The position numbers and the translations under genes were made by a program. The notes beneath the pieces were generated by a model that was given only the letters and a program-made list of their open reading frames with translations, did no database searches and was not told the DNA's origin. Of a stretch of DNA of 64,000 nt, positions 36,931-46,479 are shown one piece after another. The DNA comes from Hyphomicrobiales bacterium (GTDB lineage Bacteria > Pseudomonadota > Alphaproteobacteria > Rhizobiales > Rhizobiaceae): NCBI GenBank assembly GCA_900465675.1, contig UBJR01000009.1:62001-126000 (forward strand), in the 5' to 3' direction. Each line of letters opens with the position of its first letter. The first letter of the stretch is position 1.

Positions 36931-37344
36931 ATGCAAGCCGTCCTCATCGCCATGACCATCTTCGGGTGCAACGATTCCGTCACCCAATGCAATTACGTGG
37001 CGACGGTCGACAAGCATTGGCAGACGGTGGCGATGTGCGATGCCGAATCGGAAAAGCAGCTGAAGGGTTTTACCAACGCCAAGTATCCGACAGTGATCGC
37101 CGTCTGCGAGGAACCGAAGCCCACAGCCGCTCCCGAGACAGCAAAGCTTGAAGCGCAGGCAACAGCAACGGCTCCAGCCGTCGAACAACCGCAGCCAACC
37201 GGCATTCGCGCCTATGCTGTGCGGGTTGCCGAGCGCGTCCGCGCCGGGCTGCCAACCGGTGACGACATCAAGCAGACGCTCGTCAAGCCGGTGCATTTCG
37301 TTTCAAACGGATATTCCTGGGTCGCCCAGCGCTTTAGCCACTAG
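36931..37344 (+). CDS. Hypothetical protein, 137 aa, four cysteines
   Basis: N-terminal region (about 1-65) is compact, with Cys13, Cys20, Cys36 and Cys59; the middle is Pro/Ala/Gln rich linker; the C-terminal 45 residues are amphipathic. No confident signal peptide. I recognise no family. The last 4 bp overlap the convergent DUF2336 gene. Conserved-looking codon use argues that it is real. Confidence 0.5.
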   Translation: MQAVLIAMTIFGCNDSVTQCNYVATVDKHWQTVAMCDAESEKQLKGFTNAKYPTVIAVCEEPKPTAAPETAKLEAQATATAPAVEQPQPTGIRAYAVRVAERVRAGLPTGDDIKQTLVKPVHFVSNGYSWVAQRFSH

Positions 37345-38480
37345 GCTGCGACAAGCGCTGCCTGCGAGGCATAGGCGCGCGCCGACTGGCGCTGCTCGGC
37401 AATATGCAGCTTCTCGACCATGTCGAGCAGTTCCTTGACGGCGTCATGGGCGCCGTGATGGCGGAAGCGTTCAAGCAGCCGGCCGCAGATCGTCGAAAGC
37501 ATCGTTGCCGAAGCCTTTCGCGAAGCCTCGCGCCACAACAACGTCGCCTCGACGAAGATCGTGCTGATTTCACGCGTCAAACCTGCTGTCTCGTAAAGCG
37601 CGCAAACAGCATGCATGCGGCCAGTCGCCAGGATCGAGCGGACCCGTTTTTCGCTGCAGCCCGTCAGGTTGACGACGGCGCCTGCGAAGAAATCGACCTT
37701 TCCCGAGCACAGCGCATGCATCAGGAAGGATGGCGTCAGATGGCCGTGGACGCGCAGATGCTCGACGAGGTCGTCGATCTCGCGCGGCTGAATTTCGCCG
37801 GCGATCGAGACGACGGCAGACTGCGTCGCCTCGCGGCTGATCCGTTGCAGACGGTTGAAGCCGATGGCGGCCTGGACGAGCGGCAGCGCCACCAGCGCAT
37901 CGCTGACATGCTGCGTCAGAAGCTGGCGGGCATCGGCCGGCAGGCTCTCGCGATCGAGCAGCAGATTGCGAATATCGCAGCAGTCACCGAGCCTTTCGGC
38001 GATACGCTTCAGCGAATGCGGTGCGATCGAGGCGCCGTTGTTTTCAAGCAGGCAGAGCACGTCCTCCTCGCCGCCGATCTCGGCAAGCGCCGCAGAGACG
38101 GCGCGCGACAAGCTGCTGCGCGCTGCGATCAGCATCCGCGTCACCTCGCTGCCCCGTCCGGCGAGATCCACGAGATCGGCATCGGTCAGCAGCGGCGAGC
38201 AGGTCACAGCATGGCAGGCAATTTCCGGCTGATCTTCGGCCAAGGCCAGGATCAGCGAGCGCGGCGCTTCATCCGACCAGGCGATGGCTTCTGCGAGAGC
38301 GAGGCGGACTTTAGGCGACGGATCGTCGAGCAGGAAGGTCATCGCCATCTCGGCGGCCTTGCGCTCTTCCGGCTGCATCTCGGATTGCAGATAGGCCCGG
38401 CCAAGGGCGCTGGCCGCTCGTGCCCGGTCTCCGGACTTGGCAGTTTCGACCCAGCGAAGGAATGCCTCTACAATCACCAT
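37341..38480 (-). CDS. DUF2336 domain protein
   Basis: 379 aa from MVIVEAFLRW (ATG at 38478-38480); helical repeat protein of DUF2336, a family found almost only in alphaproteobacteria. HEAT-like helices run the length of the protein (for example LTDADLVDLAGRGSEVTRMLIAARSSLS). Members are proposed to take part in two-component or motility-related regulation, but function is not established. The frame can be extended 11 codons upstream. Confidence 0.75.
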   Translation of the reverse strand: MVIVEAFLRWVETAKSGDRARAASALGRAYLQSEMQPEERKAAEMAMTFLLDDPSPKVRLALAEAIAWSDEAPRSLILALAEDQPEIACHAVTCSPLLTDADLVDLAGRGSEVTRMLIAARSSLSRAVSAALAEIGGEEDVLCLLENNGASIAPHSLKRIAERLGDCCDIRNLLLDRESLPADARQLLTQHVSDALVALPLVQAAIGFNRLQRISREATQSAVVSIAGEIQPREIDDLVEHLRVHGHLTPSFLMHALCSGKVDFFAGAVVNLTGCSEKRVRSILATGRMHAVCALYETAGLTREISTIFVEATLLWREASRKASATMLSTICGRLLERFRHHGAHDAVKELLDMVEKLHIAEQRQSARAYASQAALVAA

Positions 38481-38601
38481 TACGCCCCAACCTGCGGAAC
38501 GTGATTCCTTCACGCTCCTCTTGTTTTGAGAACGCTACCGGCAAATGGTTTATGATTGGTTCACCATATTCATTAACCCCTGTGCGCAGGGCACAAGCGC
38601 A

Positions 38602-39207
38602 TCAGGGCGTCTTCGGCCGCATCATTTTGAAGACATCGCTGCCTTCCGCATAGTCCATGTATCCCATGCGAGCCACCGGCCGGGCGATCGACATGTCCAG
38701 GCGGCCTTCGCGGATGATCGTCTCGTCGATATGGATGCCGACCACTTCGCCGAGCACCATGACATTCTCGGACGGCTCGCCGGACAGCCCCTTCGGCTCG
38801 ATGATTTCGGTGACCTTGCATTCCAGAACCGCAAAGGCTTCCGCGACATAGGGTGCGTCGACGATCTCGCCCTGCCGCGCCGTCAGCCTCGCAAGCTCGA
38901 ACTCGTTGGTTCCGTAGGGCACGGCCGCCGATGACACATTCATGTGCTCGACCAGATGGCGGCTGACGAAATTGCAGGTGAAAACACCTGTCTCGGCCGC
39001 ATTCTTCTGGCTGTGCTTGCGGCCGCTCGACGAGAACATCACCAGCTTTGGGCGATCCGAGATCGCATTGAAGAAGGAATAGGGGCCGAGGTTCAGCGAA
39101 CCATCCGTGCCCTTCGTCCCGATCCAGCCGATCGGCCGCGGCGACACGATCGCCTTGAAAGGATCATGCGCCAGGCCATGCTTGTTGGCGTCCGTCCGGT
39201 AGAACAT
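38602..39207 (-). CDS. Flavin reductase-like FMN-binding protein
   Basis: 201 aa flavin-reductase family split barrel. The N-terminal SPRPIGWIGTKGTDGSLNLGPYSFFNAISDRPKLVMFSS block is the FMN-binding region of this family, which reduces FMN with NAD(P)H or binds it for a partner oxygenase. It overlaps the upstream nitroreductase gene by one base (start/stop ATGA-type), so the two form an operon in which both products use flavin. Confidence 0.88.
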   Translation of the reverse strand: MFYRTDANKHGLAHDPFKAIVSPRPIGWIGTKGTDGSLNLGPYSFFNAISDRPKLVMFSSSGRKHSQKNAAETGVFTCNFVSRHLVEHMNVSSAAVPYGTNEFELARLTARQGEIVDAPYVAEAFAVLECKVTEIIEPKGLSGEPSENVMVLGEVVGIHIDETIIREGRLDMSIARPVARMGYMDYAEGSDVFKMMRPKTP

Positions 39208-39791
39208 CAGTTCTCTCCACCGACCCAGGTTACGGTTTCCGTCAGTTCCGGGCGCGGGCGCTCGACCGGCGGAAATTCAGACGAACCCATATGGATGAAG
39301 CCGGCAACCTTCTCACCCGGCTGCACGCCGAGCAGCGGATAGGCGCGTTCGTCGAAGGCGAACCACTCTGTCAGCCAGTTCGCCACCCAGCCATGGGCAT
39401 TGGCGGAGAAGATGACGTTAAGGCACAGCGCACCCGCCGACATCACCTGCTCCCATTCCGGGATCTTGAAATGCGGCCCGGCTTTGCTGACGACGGCGAC
39501 GACGACAGGAGCCCGGGTGAAGCGCGTGCGTTCCACCTGGATCATCTCGTCCGACAGCTCAGGCTTGGCCTCGAGGGCGAGCTTCAGCAATTCCTCGCCG
39601 ATCCGCACACGCTCCTCGCCGCGATAGACGATGAAGCGCCATGGCGCCAGCTTGCCGTGATCAGGAACGCGCGACGACAGGCGAAGAATTTCCTCGATTT
39701 CGGCTTTGTCGGGACCCGGCTCGCACATCTGGAATGCAGGAATGGAACGGCGCACGTTGAGGTAATCGATCAGCTTGATATCGGATTTCAT
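39207..39791 (-). CDS. Nitroreductase-family flavoprotein
   Basis: 194 aa. RRSIPAF near residue 14 (FMN phosphate binding), [17 protein letters not shown] (about 39-55) and the WLTEWFAFD stretch of the BluB/nitroreductase fold. Reduces nitro groups or quinones using NAD(P)H; the true physiological substrate is unclear. It is cotranscribed with the flavin reductase gene downstream. The start is MKSDIKL. Confidence 0.9.
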   Translation of the reverse strand: MKSDIKLIDYLNVRRSIPAFQMCEPGPDKAEIEEILRLSSRVPDHGKLAPWRFIVYRGEERVRIGEELLKLALEAKPELSDEMIQVERTRFTRAPVVVAVVSKAGPHFKIPEWEQVMSAGALCLNVIFSANAHGWVANWLTEWFAFDERAYPLLGVQPGEKVAGFIHMGSSEFPPVERPRPELTETVTWVGGEN

Positions 39792-39904
39792 GCGGGAGAA
39801 ACTTTCAATTTCAGGACTGTAACGGGGATGGGTCTTGAATTTGCCATCGGGTTGGTCTTGAAGTGGCCCCTGTGATTTCTAAAGTCAATCGGTCCAGGAA
39901 ACTC

Positions 39905-41005
39905 ATGACCGGCATTTTGCCCCTTGCGCGGATAGCCCTTGCGCTTGCACTGGTGATCTCCTCGCCGTTTTCGGCAGGTGCGCAGGACGCATTCAAGGAC
40001 TTCAAGCAGCTCGACACCACGGCCAAGATGCCGAAGCTGAACGCCTTCATCGCCCCCGGCACGACGCCGCCGGGCGCGCTTCTGCATGAAGTGCCGATGG
40101 AGGCAAAGCTGACGGCCGACGGGCAGCCTGTCGAAGACGGCCTTTCCTGGTATGTTTTCAGTCCGATCGCCGGTGCCGACGGCAAGCTGCCGCTGATCGC
40201 CAGCGCCAAGGGCGGTTCCGCCGCGTTCCAGCTGGCGCCCGGTGATTACTTCGTCAATGTCTCCTTCGGGCGCGCCGGCGTCACCAAGAAGGTCAACGTG
40301 CCCGAGAGCGGCACGGTCGATAAGCAGGTCATGGTGCTCGATGCCGGTGGTCTGCTGTTGAATGCGGTATCCGGTTCCGACGTCCGCATCCGCCCGGATC
40401 AGCTGAGCTTCTCGATCTATTCCTCCGAAGTCCGCGACGACGGCGAGCGTGGCCTGGTCATGGCCGATGTATCTCCGAATACCGTCGTTCGCCTGAATGC
40501 CGGGACCTATCACGTCGTCTCCGAATATGGCGATGTCAATGCCGTGATCCGCGCCGATATCCAGATCGAGGCCGGCAAGCTGACCGAAGCGACGATCCAG
40601 CACCGCGCGGCGCAGATCACCTTCAAGCTCGTCTCCGACGCCGGTGGCGAGGCGATCGCCGACACCGCTTGGTCGATCCTGACCGCCGCAGGCGACAGCG
40701 TCGGCGAAAGCGTCAGCGCCTTCCCGACCATGGTGCTTGCCGAAGGCGAATATTCCGCCGTCGCCCGCAACAAGGACAAGATCTACCAGCGCGACTTCAA
40801 GGTCGAAGCCGGCAAGAACACCGACGTCGAAGTGCTGATGAAGGACGTCCAGCCACAGGAGCCGGACAGCGCCGCAACAACCGTCCAGCCTGAGCCGCAG
40901 CCCTCTGCGGCAGGTGAGCCGCCGCAGAAATCGGCGCAGGCGCCGCTGCCGTCCTACGACCAGCTGGTTCCGAACAGCGGATCGGATGGCGCAGACGCCG
41001 ACTGA
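39905..41005 (+). CDS. Exported protein with three beta-rich repeats
   Basis: 366 aa from the ATG at 39905 (AGGAAA 5 bp upstream). Signal peptide (residues about 1-26). Three related segments at about 109-144, 196-231 and 277-311 share the pattern L-x-x-G-x-Y-x-V...K/R-x-x-x-V-x-x-G-K-x-T-(E/D)-x-x-V, suggesting beta-sandwich modules such as PEGA-like or carboxypeptidase-regulatory-like folds. The C-terminal 50 residues are Pro/Gln/Ala rich. Probably a periplasmic or surface protein; function unknown. A GTG at 39863 is an alternative start. Confidence 0.6.
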   Translation: MTGILPLARIALALALVISSPFSAGAQDAFKDFKQLDTTAKMPKLNAFIAPGTTPPGALLHEVPMEAKLTADGQPVEDGLSWYVFSPIAGADGKLPLIASAKGGSAAFQLAPGDYFVNVSFGRAGVTKKVNVPESGTVDKQVMVLDAGGLLLNAVSGSDVRIRPDQLSFSIYSSEVRDDGERGLVMADVSPNTVVRLNAGTYHVVSEYGDVNAVIRADIQIEAGKLTEATIQHRAAQITFKLVSDAGGEAIADTAWSILTAAGDSVGESVSAFPTMVLAEGEYSAVARNKDKIYQRDFKVEAGKNTDVEVLMKDVQPQEPDSAATTVQPEPQPSAAGEPPQKSAQAPLPSYDQLVPNSGSDGADAD

Positions 41006-41186
41006 TTGGCCGGTTCCTCCTCTGAACGGAGCATTCCCCTCGCCCATCCCGATGAGCGGCGCATAGCCCACGCGCAGAGCACCTGCATCCGATTAGGCGA
41101 ATGGAAGCCTGAAGGTGGACATGCAATTGTCTGGCGTGCGGAGGGGTTCCGTATCGAGAAGTCATGCCGAACGAAGGAGGTGTCCC

Positions 41187-41399
41187 ATGCGGACCATCTG
41201 CGCGGCATTGACGATGTGTATCGCGCTCGCGCTCTGTGCGCCGAGTGTCAAGTACGTCAGTTTGCCCGGATATGCCTTCAAGACCGACCCGAAATGCATG
41301 CGGACGGTATCGAAGGCCAAGTTTGATCGTAAATGCGATTACCCGAAACTGGGGATCAAGGATTTCACGCCGCCAAGCGTAACCGTTCTCGGAATATGA
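41187..41399 (+). CDS. 70-aa exported peptide
   Basis: Starts MRTICAALTMCIALALCAPS, a signal peptide, then a short mature region with two cysteines in CMRTVSKAKFDRKCDYP. A textbook AAGGAGGT ribosome-binding site sits 6 bp before the ATG. Not recognised. The plus-strand gene ends just before the thrS terminator. Confidence 0.55.
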   Translation: MRTICAALTMCIALALCAPSVKYVSLPGYAFKTDPKCMRTVSKAKFDRKCDYPKLGIKDFTPPSVTVLGI

Positions 41400-41403
41400 A
41401 TGT

Positions 41404-41438
41404 CAAAAGGGGCGGCCCTCTCGCGAGAGCCGCCCCTT
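41404..41438 (-). terminator. Rho-independent terminator after thrS
   Basis: On minus: AAGGGGCGG pairs with CCGCCCCTT (41407-41415 and 41430-41438), with a palindromic inner CTCTCGCGAGAG, then TTTT. Lies 27 bases after the thrS stop. Confidence 0.75.
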
Positions 41439-41465
41439 GATCTGTTTTGTTTCAGCGGGAAACGA

Positions 41466-43472
41466 TCAGGCAGCCTTGGCCTTTTTCGCTTCGATCTTGC
41501 GGCGAACGTCTGGCGGGGTCGCTTCCCAGGTCAGGCTTTCGATCGCCGCATCAAGCGTCATCGAAGTCTGGTCCTGGCTGCCGAGGCGGCGGATGTTGAC
41601 CGTCCGCTCTTCGGATTCCTTCTTGCCGCAGACGATGATCACCGGCACCTTCGTAACGGAATGTTCGCGGACCTTGTAGTTGATCTTCTCGTTACGGAAG
41701 TCGGTCGAAACGTTCAGACCGGCTTCGCGCAGTGCTTCGGCAACTTCGGCGCCGTAGCCATCGGCTTCGGACGTGATCGTCGCGACAACGATCTGCTGCG
41801 GTGCGATCCACAGCGGCATGTGGCCGGCGAAGTTCTCGATCAGGATACCGAGGAAGCGTTCCATGGAGCCGCAGATGGCGCGATGGATCATCACCGGCTG
41901 CGTCTTTTCCGAATTGCTGTCGATATAGAAGGCGCCGAAACGCTCCGGCAGGTTGAAATCCACCTGCGTCGTGCCGCACTGCCATTCGCGACCGATGGCG
42001 TCCTTCAGCGTATATTCGAACTTCGGCCCGTAGAAAGCGCCCTCGCCCGGCAGAATGCCGGTCTTGATGCGGCCCTCTGACTGTGCCTCGATCGTCTTCA
42101 ACACGTCCATCATCACGCTTTCGGCACGATCCCAGAGGGCGTCGGTGCCAACGCGCTTTTCGGGACGGGTCGAGAGTTTGACGACGATCTCCTTGAAGCC
42201 GAAATCCTCGTAAACCGAGAGGATCAGGTCGTTGATCCTGAGGCATTCCGAAGCCATCTGCTCGTCGGTGCAGAACACATGCGCATCGTCCTGCGTGAAG
42301 CCGCGGACGCGCATCAGCCCGTGCAGTGCGCCCGACGCCTCATAGCGATGCACATTGCCGAATTCGGCAAGGCGGATCGGCAGCTCGCGATAGGATTTCA
42401 GGCCATGCTTGAAGATCTGCACGTGACCCGGGCAGTTCATCGGCTTCAGCGCGAAGATGCGGTTGTCGGCTTCCTTGTCTTCGGGATGCGTAAAGGCGTA
42501 AGCCGACTTCACCGCAAACATGTTCTCCTGATACCAGCCCCAGTGACCAGAGGTCTCCCAGAGCGAAGCATCGAGGACCTGCGGTGCGTTGACCTCTTCA
42601 TAGGTACCGGCGAGGCGGCGGCGCATGTAGGCGGTCAAGGTCTGGAACATGCGCCAGCCCTTGCCATGCCAGAACACGACGCCCGGGCCCTCTTCCTGGA
42701 AATGGAACAGGTCCATCTCGCGGCCAAGCTTGCGGTGATCGCGCTTCTCGGCTTCGGCAAGAATATGCAGATAGTTGTCGAGCTCGGACTGCTCGGCGAA
42801 GGCCGTGCCGTAGATGCGAGAGAGCATGGCATTGTTGCTGTCGCCGCGCCAATAGGCGCCGGCAACCTTCATCAGCTTGAAGGCGTTACCGATCTGGCCG
42901 GTGGAGGCCATATGCGGACCGCGGCAAAGGTCGAACCATTCGCCCTGATTGTAGATCTTCAGATCCTGTCCTTCAGGGATCGCATCGACGAGCTCGACCT
43001 TGTACTGCTCGCCTTTGGCGGCAAAGACTTCCTTCGCCTTTTCGCGCGACCACACCTGCTTGGTGAAGGGCGCATTGCGAGCGATGATCTCCTTCATCTT
43101 CTTTTCGATCTTCGGCAGATCGTCGGGCGTGAAGGGCTCGTTCTTCGCAAAGTCGTAATAGAAGCCGTTCTCGATCACCGGACCGATGGTGACCTGCGTG
43201 CCGGGCCAGAGCTCCTGCACGGCCTCGGCCATGACGTGTGCTGCATCGTGGCGGATGAGTTCCAGCGCGCGCTCGTCATTGCGGGTGATGATCTCGATCT
43301 TGCCCGTTGTCACGGGATCGGAAAGGTCGCGCACAACGCCGTCGATCGCAATGGCGACGGACTTCTTGGCAAGCGACTTGGAAATGGATTCGGCAACCTC
43401 GCGTCCGGTCGTACCGGCGGCGAAATCGCGCACATTGCCATCAGGGAAAGTCAGGGAAACGGATTGGGACAT
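41466..43472 (-). CDS. thrS: Threonine--tRNA ligase
   Basis: Charges tRNA-Thr and edits mischarged serine. 668 aa: TGS domain (1-65), editing domain with the [11 protein letters not shown] metal His pair, catalytic core with RGPHMASTG and MNCPGH motifs and [15 protein letters not shown], and the C-terminal anticodon-binding domain. The ATG at 43470-43472 has AAGGAGAA 8 bp upstream; a longer frame is discarded. Ends at a strong terminator. Confidence 0.97.
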   Translation of the reverse strand: MSQSVSLTFPDGNVRDFAAGTTGREVAESISKSLAKKSVAIAIDGVVRDLSDPVTTGKIEIITRNDERALELIRHDAAHVMAEAVQELWPGTQVTIGPVIENGFYYDFAKNEPFTPDDLPKIEKKMKEIIARNAPFTKQVWSREKAKEVFAAKGEQYKVELVDAIPEGQDLKIYNQGEWFDLCRGPHMASTGQIGNAFKLMKVAGAYWRGDSNNAMLSRIYGTAFAEQSELDNYLHILAEAEKRDHRKLGREMDLFHFQEEGPGVVFWHGKGWRMFQTLTAYMRRRLAGTYEEVNAPQVLDASLWETSGHWGWYQENMFAVKSAYAFTHPEDKEADNRIFALKPMNCPGHVQIFKHGLKSYRELPIRLAEFGNVHRYEASGALHGLMRVRGFTQDDAHVFCTDEQMASECLRINDLILSVYEDFGFKEIVVKLSTRPEKRVGTDALWDRAESVMMDVLKTIEAQSEGRIKTGILPGEGAFYGPKFEYTLKDAIGREWQCGTTQVDFNLPERFGAFYIDSNSEKTQPVMIHRAICGSMERFLGILIENFAGHMPLWIAPQQIVVATITSEADGYGAEVAEALREAGLNVSTDFRNEKINYKVREHSVTKVPVIIVCGKKESEERTVNIRRLGSQDQTSMTLDAAIESLTWEATPPDVRRKIEAKKAKAA

Positions 43473-43598
43473 ATCGATATTCTCCTTGTCCAGTCCCGCC
43501 AACGAATGCGGGTGGTTGCAATGAAGCGCGCGTCCGTACGCAAGCGCTGCCGCCTGATAATCGGATTTGGCCTGTTAGTAAAGAAAAAGCAGGTCTTG

Positions 43599-44123
43599 TC
43601 AGAGCATCTCGGCCAAGCCGCGGATGGTGTTCCAGTTGCGCAGCGTGCCCGCCCCCATGCGCTTGGTGGTCAGCGCCGAAAGCAGTTTCCATTCGCTGGG
43701 CTTGCCGGCGAAATCGATCCACAGATCGCCATCGGCAAGCGCCAGACGCTGGCTGGGGTCGGCATAGGCCTTCAGCTTGTCGAGTGCCGAGATATCGAGC
43801 GGCTTGCGCATGACGCGAACGATCACCTGGCTGCCCTCACCATCAGGAAACGGATTGGACCGTGCCAGCCGCTCCCAGCTCTTGCCGGTGCGGACGATGA
43901 TGTCGACCGGCTTGCCGAACTTCTCGATGAACGCCGCCTCCAGCTTCTTCTCGATATCACCGGTAGGCGACTCCGGTGCCTCGAAGATGATATTGCCGGT
44001 CGAGACAAGTGTGCGTGGGTTGCGGTAGCCGAGCGCCGAGGCCATGTCGCGCAGGTCGGACATCACCACCCGGCGTCCCGGCGCCAGGACGATACTGTGC
44101 AGCAGGGCAACGTAGACGGTCAC
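43599..44123 (-). CDS. DUF1697 domain protein
   Basis: 174 aa from the GTG at 44121-44123, which overlaps the yidD stop (GTGA). The opening VTVYVALLHSIVLAPGRRVVMSDLRDM matches the DUF1697 pattern (ALLRGINVGG...KMADLR in other species). Function of the family is not known. A longer upstream frame is discarded since it runs through yidD. It is the last gene of the iscU-like/yidD operon. Confidence 0.82.
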   Translation of the reverse strand: MTVYVALLHSIVLAPGRRVVMSDLRDMASALGYRNPRTLVSTGNIIFEAPESPTGDIEKKLEAAFIEKFGKPVDIIVRTGKSWERLARSNPFPDGEGSQVIVRVMRKPLDISALDKLKAYADPSQRLALADGDLWIDFAGKPSEWKLLSALTTKRMGAGTLRNWNTIRGLAEML

Positions 44124-44515
44124 GCGGCTTTCCGGCCGAACGCGAGATAGCGCCAGGGTGTCCACCAATGGAATCGCCGTTCCAGCCGTTCCGGCACCGG
44201 ATCGAGCCCGCTCGTGCCACCCGGACCGCAGCGTCCGACGCGAAACAGCGTCATCCATCCGCCTGCCCACAGCCCATGGCGGGCGACGGCCTCGTAGCCA
44301 TATTCGGAGCAGGTCGGGATATGACGGCAGGAATTGCCGATGAAACCGGAGAGCGTCAGCTGGTAAAACCGGATCAAACCCATGCCGGCGAGCCTGCCCG
44401 GCGTTTTCGGGAAAGCGCCCGTGTAATTGCGGGAGAAGCGTTTGGACTTCTGCGGAGCCGCCGCGGCGCCGCCCTCATCCTCGTCGTCATGCTGCAGGGA
44501 GCAGAACTCGCACAT
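44120..44515 (-). CDS. yidD: Membrane protein insertion efficiency factor YidD
   Basis: 131 aa. The core RFYQLTLSGFIGNSCRHIPTCSEY (about 51-74) with C-R-x-x-P-T-C-S-x-Y and the C-terminal RCGPGGTSGLDPVP are the YidD signature; it helps YidC insert membrane proteins. It is longer than usual: an N-terminal 35-residue extension has MCEFCSLQHDDEDE, with two further cysteines. The start overlaps the upstream IscU-like stop, and the stop overlaps the DUF1697 start. Confidence 0.93.
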   Translation of the reverse strand: MCEFCSLQHDDEDEGGAAAAPQKSKRFSRNYTGAFPKTPGRLAGMGLIRFYQLTLSGFIGNSCRHIPTCSEYGYEAVARHGLWAGGWMTLFRVGRCGPGGTSGLDPVPERLERRFHWWTPWRYLAFGRKAA

Positions 44516-44519
44516 CGCC

Positions 44520-44966
44520 TTAGGCTTCCGCCATCTCGGCGCGCTTCGCCTCGATCTGGCTGATGGCATCGACGACAGCGTCGAAGGTCAGCATCGTCGA
44601 GGCGTGCCGTGCCTTGTAATCCTTGACCGGGCGCAGGTAGCGCATCTCCTCGAAGCGTCCTTCGGGACCTTCGCCGTCGGCCTTCAGCATGTCGAGCATA
44701 TCCTGGCGCGCCTTGCGCAACTCGCCTGCGGTGGCGCCAATGACATGGCGCGCCATGACAGACGAGGACGCCTGGCCGAGCGCGCAGGCTTTGACGTCAT
44801 GGGCGAAATCGCTGACGGTATCGCCATCCATTTTCAGCCAGATCTTCACCTTCGAACCGCATAGCTTCGAATGCGCCTGGGTGCTGGCATCGGCATCTTC
44901 GAGGCTGCCGATCCGCGGGATATTACCGGCAAATTCCAGGATTTTGCTGTTGTAGATCTCGTCCAT
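44520..44966 (-). CDS. IscU/SufU-like iron-sulfur scaffold homologue
   Basis: 148 aa of the NifU-N fold. Scaffolds normally use three cysteines. Here LCGS (not CGD) gives the first Cys near residue 36, ACALGQASSS gives the second near residue 60, and the third position reads RHAST, with His where Cys is expected. The ATG at 44964-44966 is used; a TTG two codons earlier is possible. It is followed by yidD and DUF1697. May be a scaffold variant or accessory protein. Confidence 0.8.
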   Translation of the reverse strand: MDEIYNSKILEFAGNIPRIGSLEDADASTQAHSKLCGSKVKIWLKMDGDTVSDFAHDVKACALGQASSSVMARHVIGATAGELRKARQDMLDMLKADGEGPEGRFEEMRYLRPVKDYKARHASTMLTFDAVVDAISQIEAKRAEMAEA

Positions 44967-45054
44967 GGTCAATTCCGCCCCAGATCGCTGTGGACCGGCT
45001 CATTCGGTGGTCATTGTATCTTAAACAAAAAACGCACCGTCTCGTGTTAGCATA

Positions 45055-45082
45055 CTTACATGAAGACGCTGTCTTCCTATAT
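45055..45082 (+). promoter_or_regulatory. Candidate sigma70 promoter for folE
   Basis: CTTACA and CTATAT with 16-bp spacing, close to the rhizobial housekeeping consensus CTTGAC-N17-CTATAT. It would give a leader of roughly 180 nt before the folE start codon. Confidence 0.4.
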
Positions 45083-45217
45083 GTATGTCGTTCGAGGGCC
45101 ATGAAAAAGCAATGGCCTCCGGTAAGATTGATTGGGAAACCGTGCCGGATGGGCGACGCCCTGAAAGCCCCGGAGCCTGCCAAAGGTGCAACATTCCTGA
45201 CAGGGGATACCAGTTGG

Positions 45218-45261
45218 CGAGTCCGAAAGACGATCCGCATGCGAGCGGATCAGGAGACTTG
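45218..45261 (+). promoter_or_regulatory. Candidate THF-II-like (folE motif) riboswitch overlapping the folE ribosome-binding site
   Basis: A strong hairpin GATCCGC (45232-45238) / GCGGATC (45245-45251) is enclosed by an outer helix CGAGTC (45218-45223) with GACTTG (45256-45261), with an internal loop whose 3' strand is AGGAG, the folE ribosome-binding site (45252-45256). THF-II riboswitches occur upstream of folE in alphaproteobacteria and control translation in this way. The match to the published consensus is by architecture and position, not verified base by base. Confidence 0.4.
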
Positions 45262-45267
45262 AACAGT

Positions 45268-45882
45268 ATGGACGCCATTGTAAAGAATTTTCCGCAGAAC
45301 AGCCGCGATTCCAACCGCCCGAGCCAGAAGGAAGCTGAAGACGCCGTCCGCACGCTGCTGCGCTGGGCCGGTGAAGATCCGGCGCGTGAAGGCCTGCTCG
45401 ACACCCCCTCGCGCGTGGCCAAGGCCTATCGCGAACTCTTTGCCGGCTACGATATGGACGCAGAGGACGTGCTCGGCCGCACCTTCGAAGAGGTTGCCGG
45501 TTATGACGACATGGTCCTCGTCAAGGACATTCCGTTCTTCTCGCACTGCGAACATCACATGGTCCCGATCATCGGCAAGGCGCATGTCGCCTATATGCCT
45601 GATGGCAAGGTGCTCGGCCTGTCGAAGATCGCCCGCGTCGTAGAGATCTTCGGCCGGCGCCTGCAGACGCAGGAAACCATGACGGCGCAGATCGCCAAGT
45701 CGATCGATGAAACGTTGCGTCCGCGCGGCGTCGCGGTCATGATCGAAGCCGAACATATGTGCATGGCCATGCGCGGTGTGCAGAAGCAGGGTTCGACCAC
45801 ATTGACGACAACCTTTACTGGGACCTTCAAGTCCGAACCTGCCGACCAGGCGCGATTCATGTCCATGGTACGGGGCCGCTGA
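45268..45882 (+). CDS. folE: GTP cyclohydrolase I
   Basis: First enzyme of folate synthesis (GTP to 7,8-dihydroneopterin triphosphate). 204 aa with the zinc ligands in [22 protein letters not shown] (Cys, His, His) and [20 protein letters not shown]. The ATG at 45268 is chosen by its position after AGGAG (11 bp); longer frames run through the leader. hisI follows 27 bp downstream, and the leader may hold a folate riboswitch. Confidence 0.96.
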   Translation: MDAIVKNFPQNSRDSNRPSQKEAEDAVRTLLRWAGEDPAREGLLDTPSRVAKAYRELFAGYDMDAEDVLGRTFEEVAGYDDMVLVKDIPFFSHCEHHMVPIIGKAHVAYMPDGKVLGLSKIARVVEIFGRRLQTQETMTAQIAKSIDETLRPRGVAVMIEAEHMCMAMRGVQKQGSTTLTTTFTGTFKSEPADQARFMSMVRGR

Positions 45883-45909
45883 TACCGGCTTCACAAAGAG
45901 AGCCGATCG

Positions 45910-46362
45910 ATGACGCCATTCGCCTTCAACGCGCCTTCAGACGACAAATCCGAGCTCGAGGACGCGGGGGATTTCACCCCGCGCTTCGATGATCGCGGAT
46001 TGATTACTGCGATCGTGACCGACGTCCAGGACGGAGAGCTCCTGATGGTCGCACATATGAACGCGCAGGCTCTGGCGCTCACCATCCAGACAGGCAAGGC
46101 GCACTACTTCAGCCGTTCGCGCGGCAAGCTGTGGATGAAGGGTGAAACGTCGGGCAATATCCAAACGGTCAGGGAGATCCGTACCGATTGCGATCAGGAT
46201 GCCATCTGGCTGAAAGTAGAGGTCGCCGGTCACGATGCGACATGCCATACTGGCCGCCGTTCATGCTTCTATCGGACCGTATCGTTGCAGGATGGAAAGC
46301 CGATGCTCGACATCGTCGATGACGAGCGCCATTTCGATCCCGCTGACGTCTATAAGAAATAG
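45910..46362 (+). CDS. hisI: Phosphoribosyl-AMP cyclohydrolase
   Basis: Third step of histidine synthesis (PR-AMP to ProFAR). 150 aa: [35 protein letters not shown] and the Cys ligands in [11 protein letters not shown]. Single-function HisI without the HisE fusion. It is 27 bp after folE and likely in the same transcript; folE-hisI adjacency is common in rhizobia. Confidence 0.96.
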   Translation: MTPFAFNAPSDDKSELEDAGDFTPRFDDRGLITAIVTDVQDGELLMVAHMNAQALALTIQTGKAHYFSRSRGKLWMKGETSGNIQTVREIRTDCDQDAIWLKVEVAGHDATCHTGRRSCFYRTVSLQDGKPMLDIVDDERHFDPADVYKK

Positions 46363-46479
46363 CGCAAAACGGCGGCATTTGCCTCTTATAGGGACAGATC
46401 AGCCCTCTATATACGATTTGGAAAGGGAAGAGGAACACACTTCGAAAACACAGAGTGTTCTGCCGGGAGGAGGCACGCC

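Larger units (their letters stand above)
44967..45267. other. folE leader region
   Basis: About 300 bases without a gene. It contains a plausible promoter (CTTACA at 45055-45060, 16 bp, CTATAT at 45077-45082) and the structured element at 45218-45261. Confidence 0.5.

Noticed and set aside
42279..44150. A 623-codon plus-strand frame over thrS, the gap and DUF1697
   Set aside because: Antisense shadow; thrS on the other strand is unambiguous.
46429..46461. GAACAC-GTGTTC inverted repeat upstream of the patatin gene, also considered as an EcfG promoter
   Set aside because: GGAAC is present, but TGTT follows at 19 bases rather than 16-17, so the promoter match fails. The inverted repeat is short and lacks context, so it is only mentioned with the gene.
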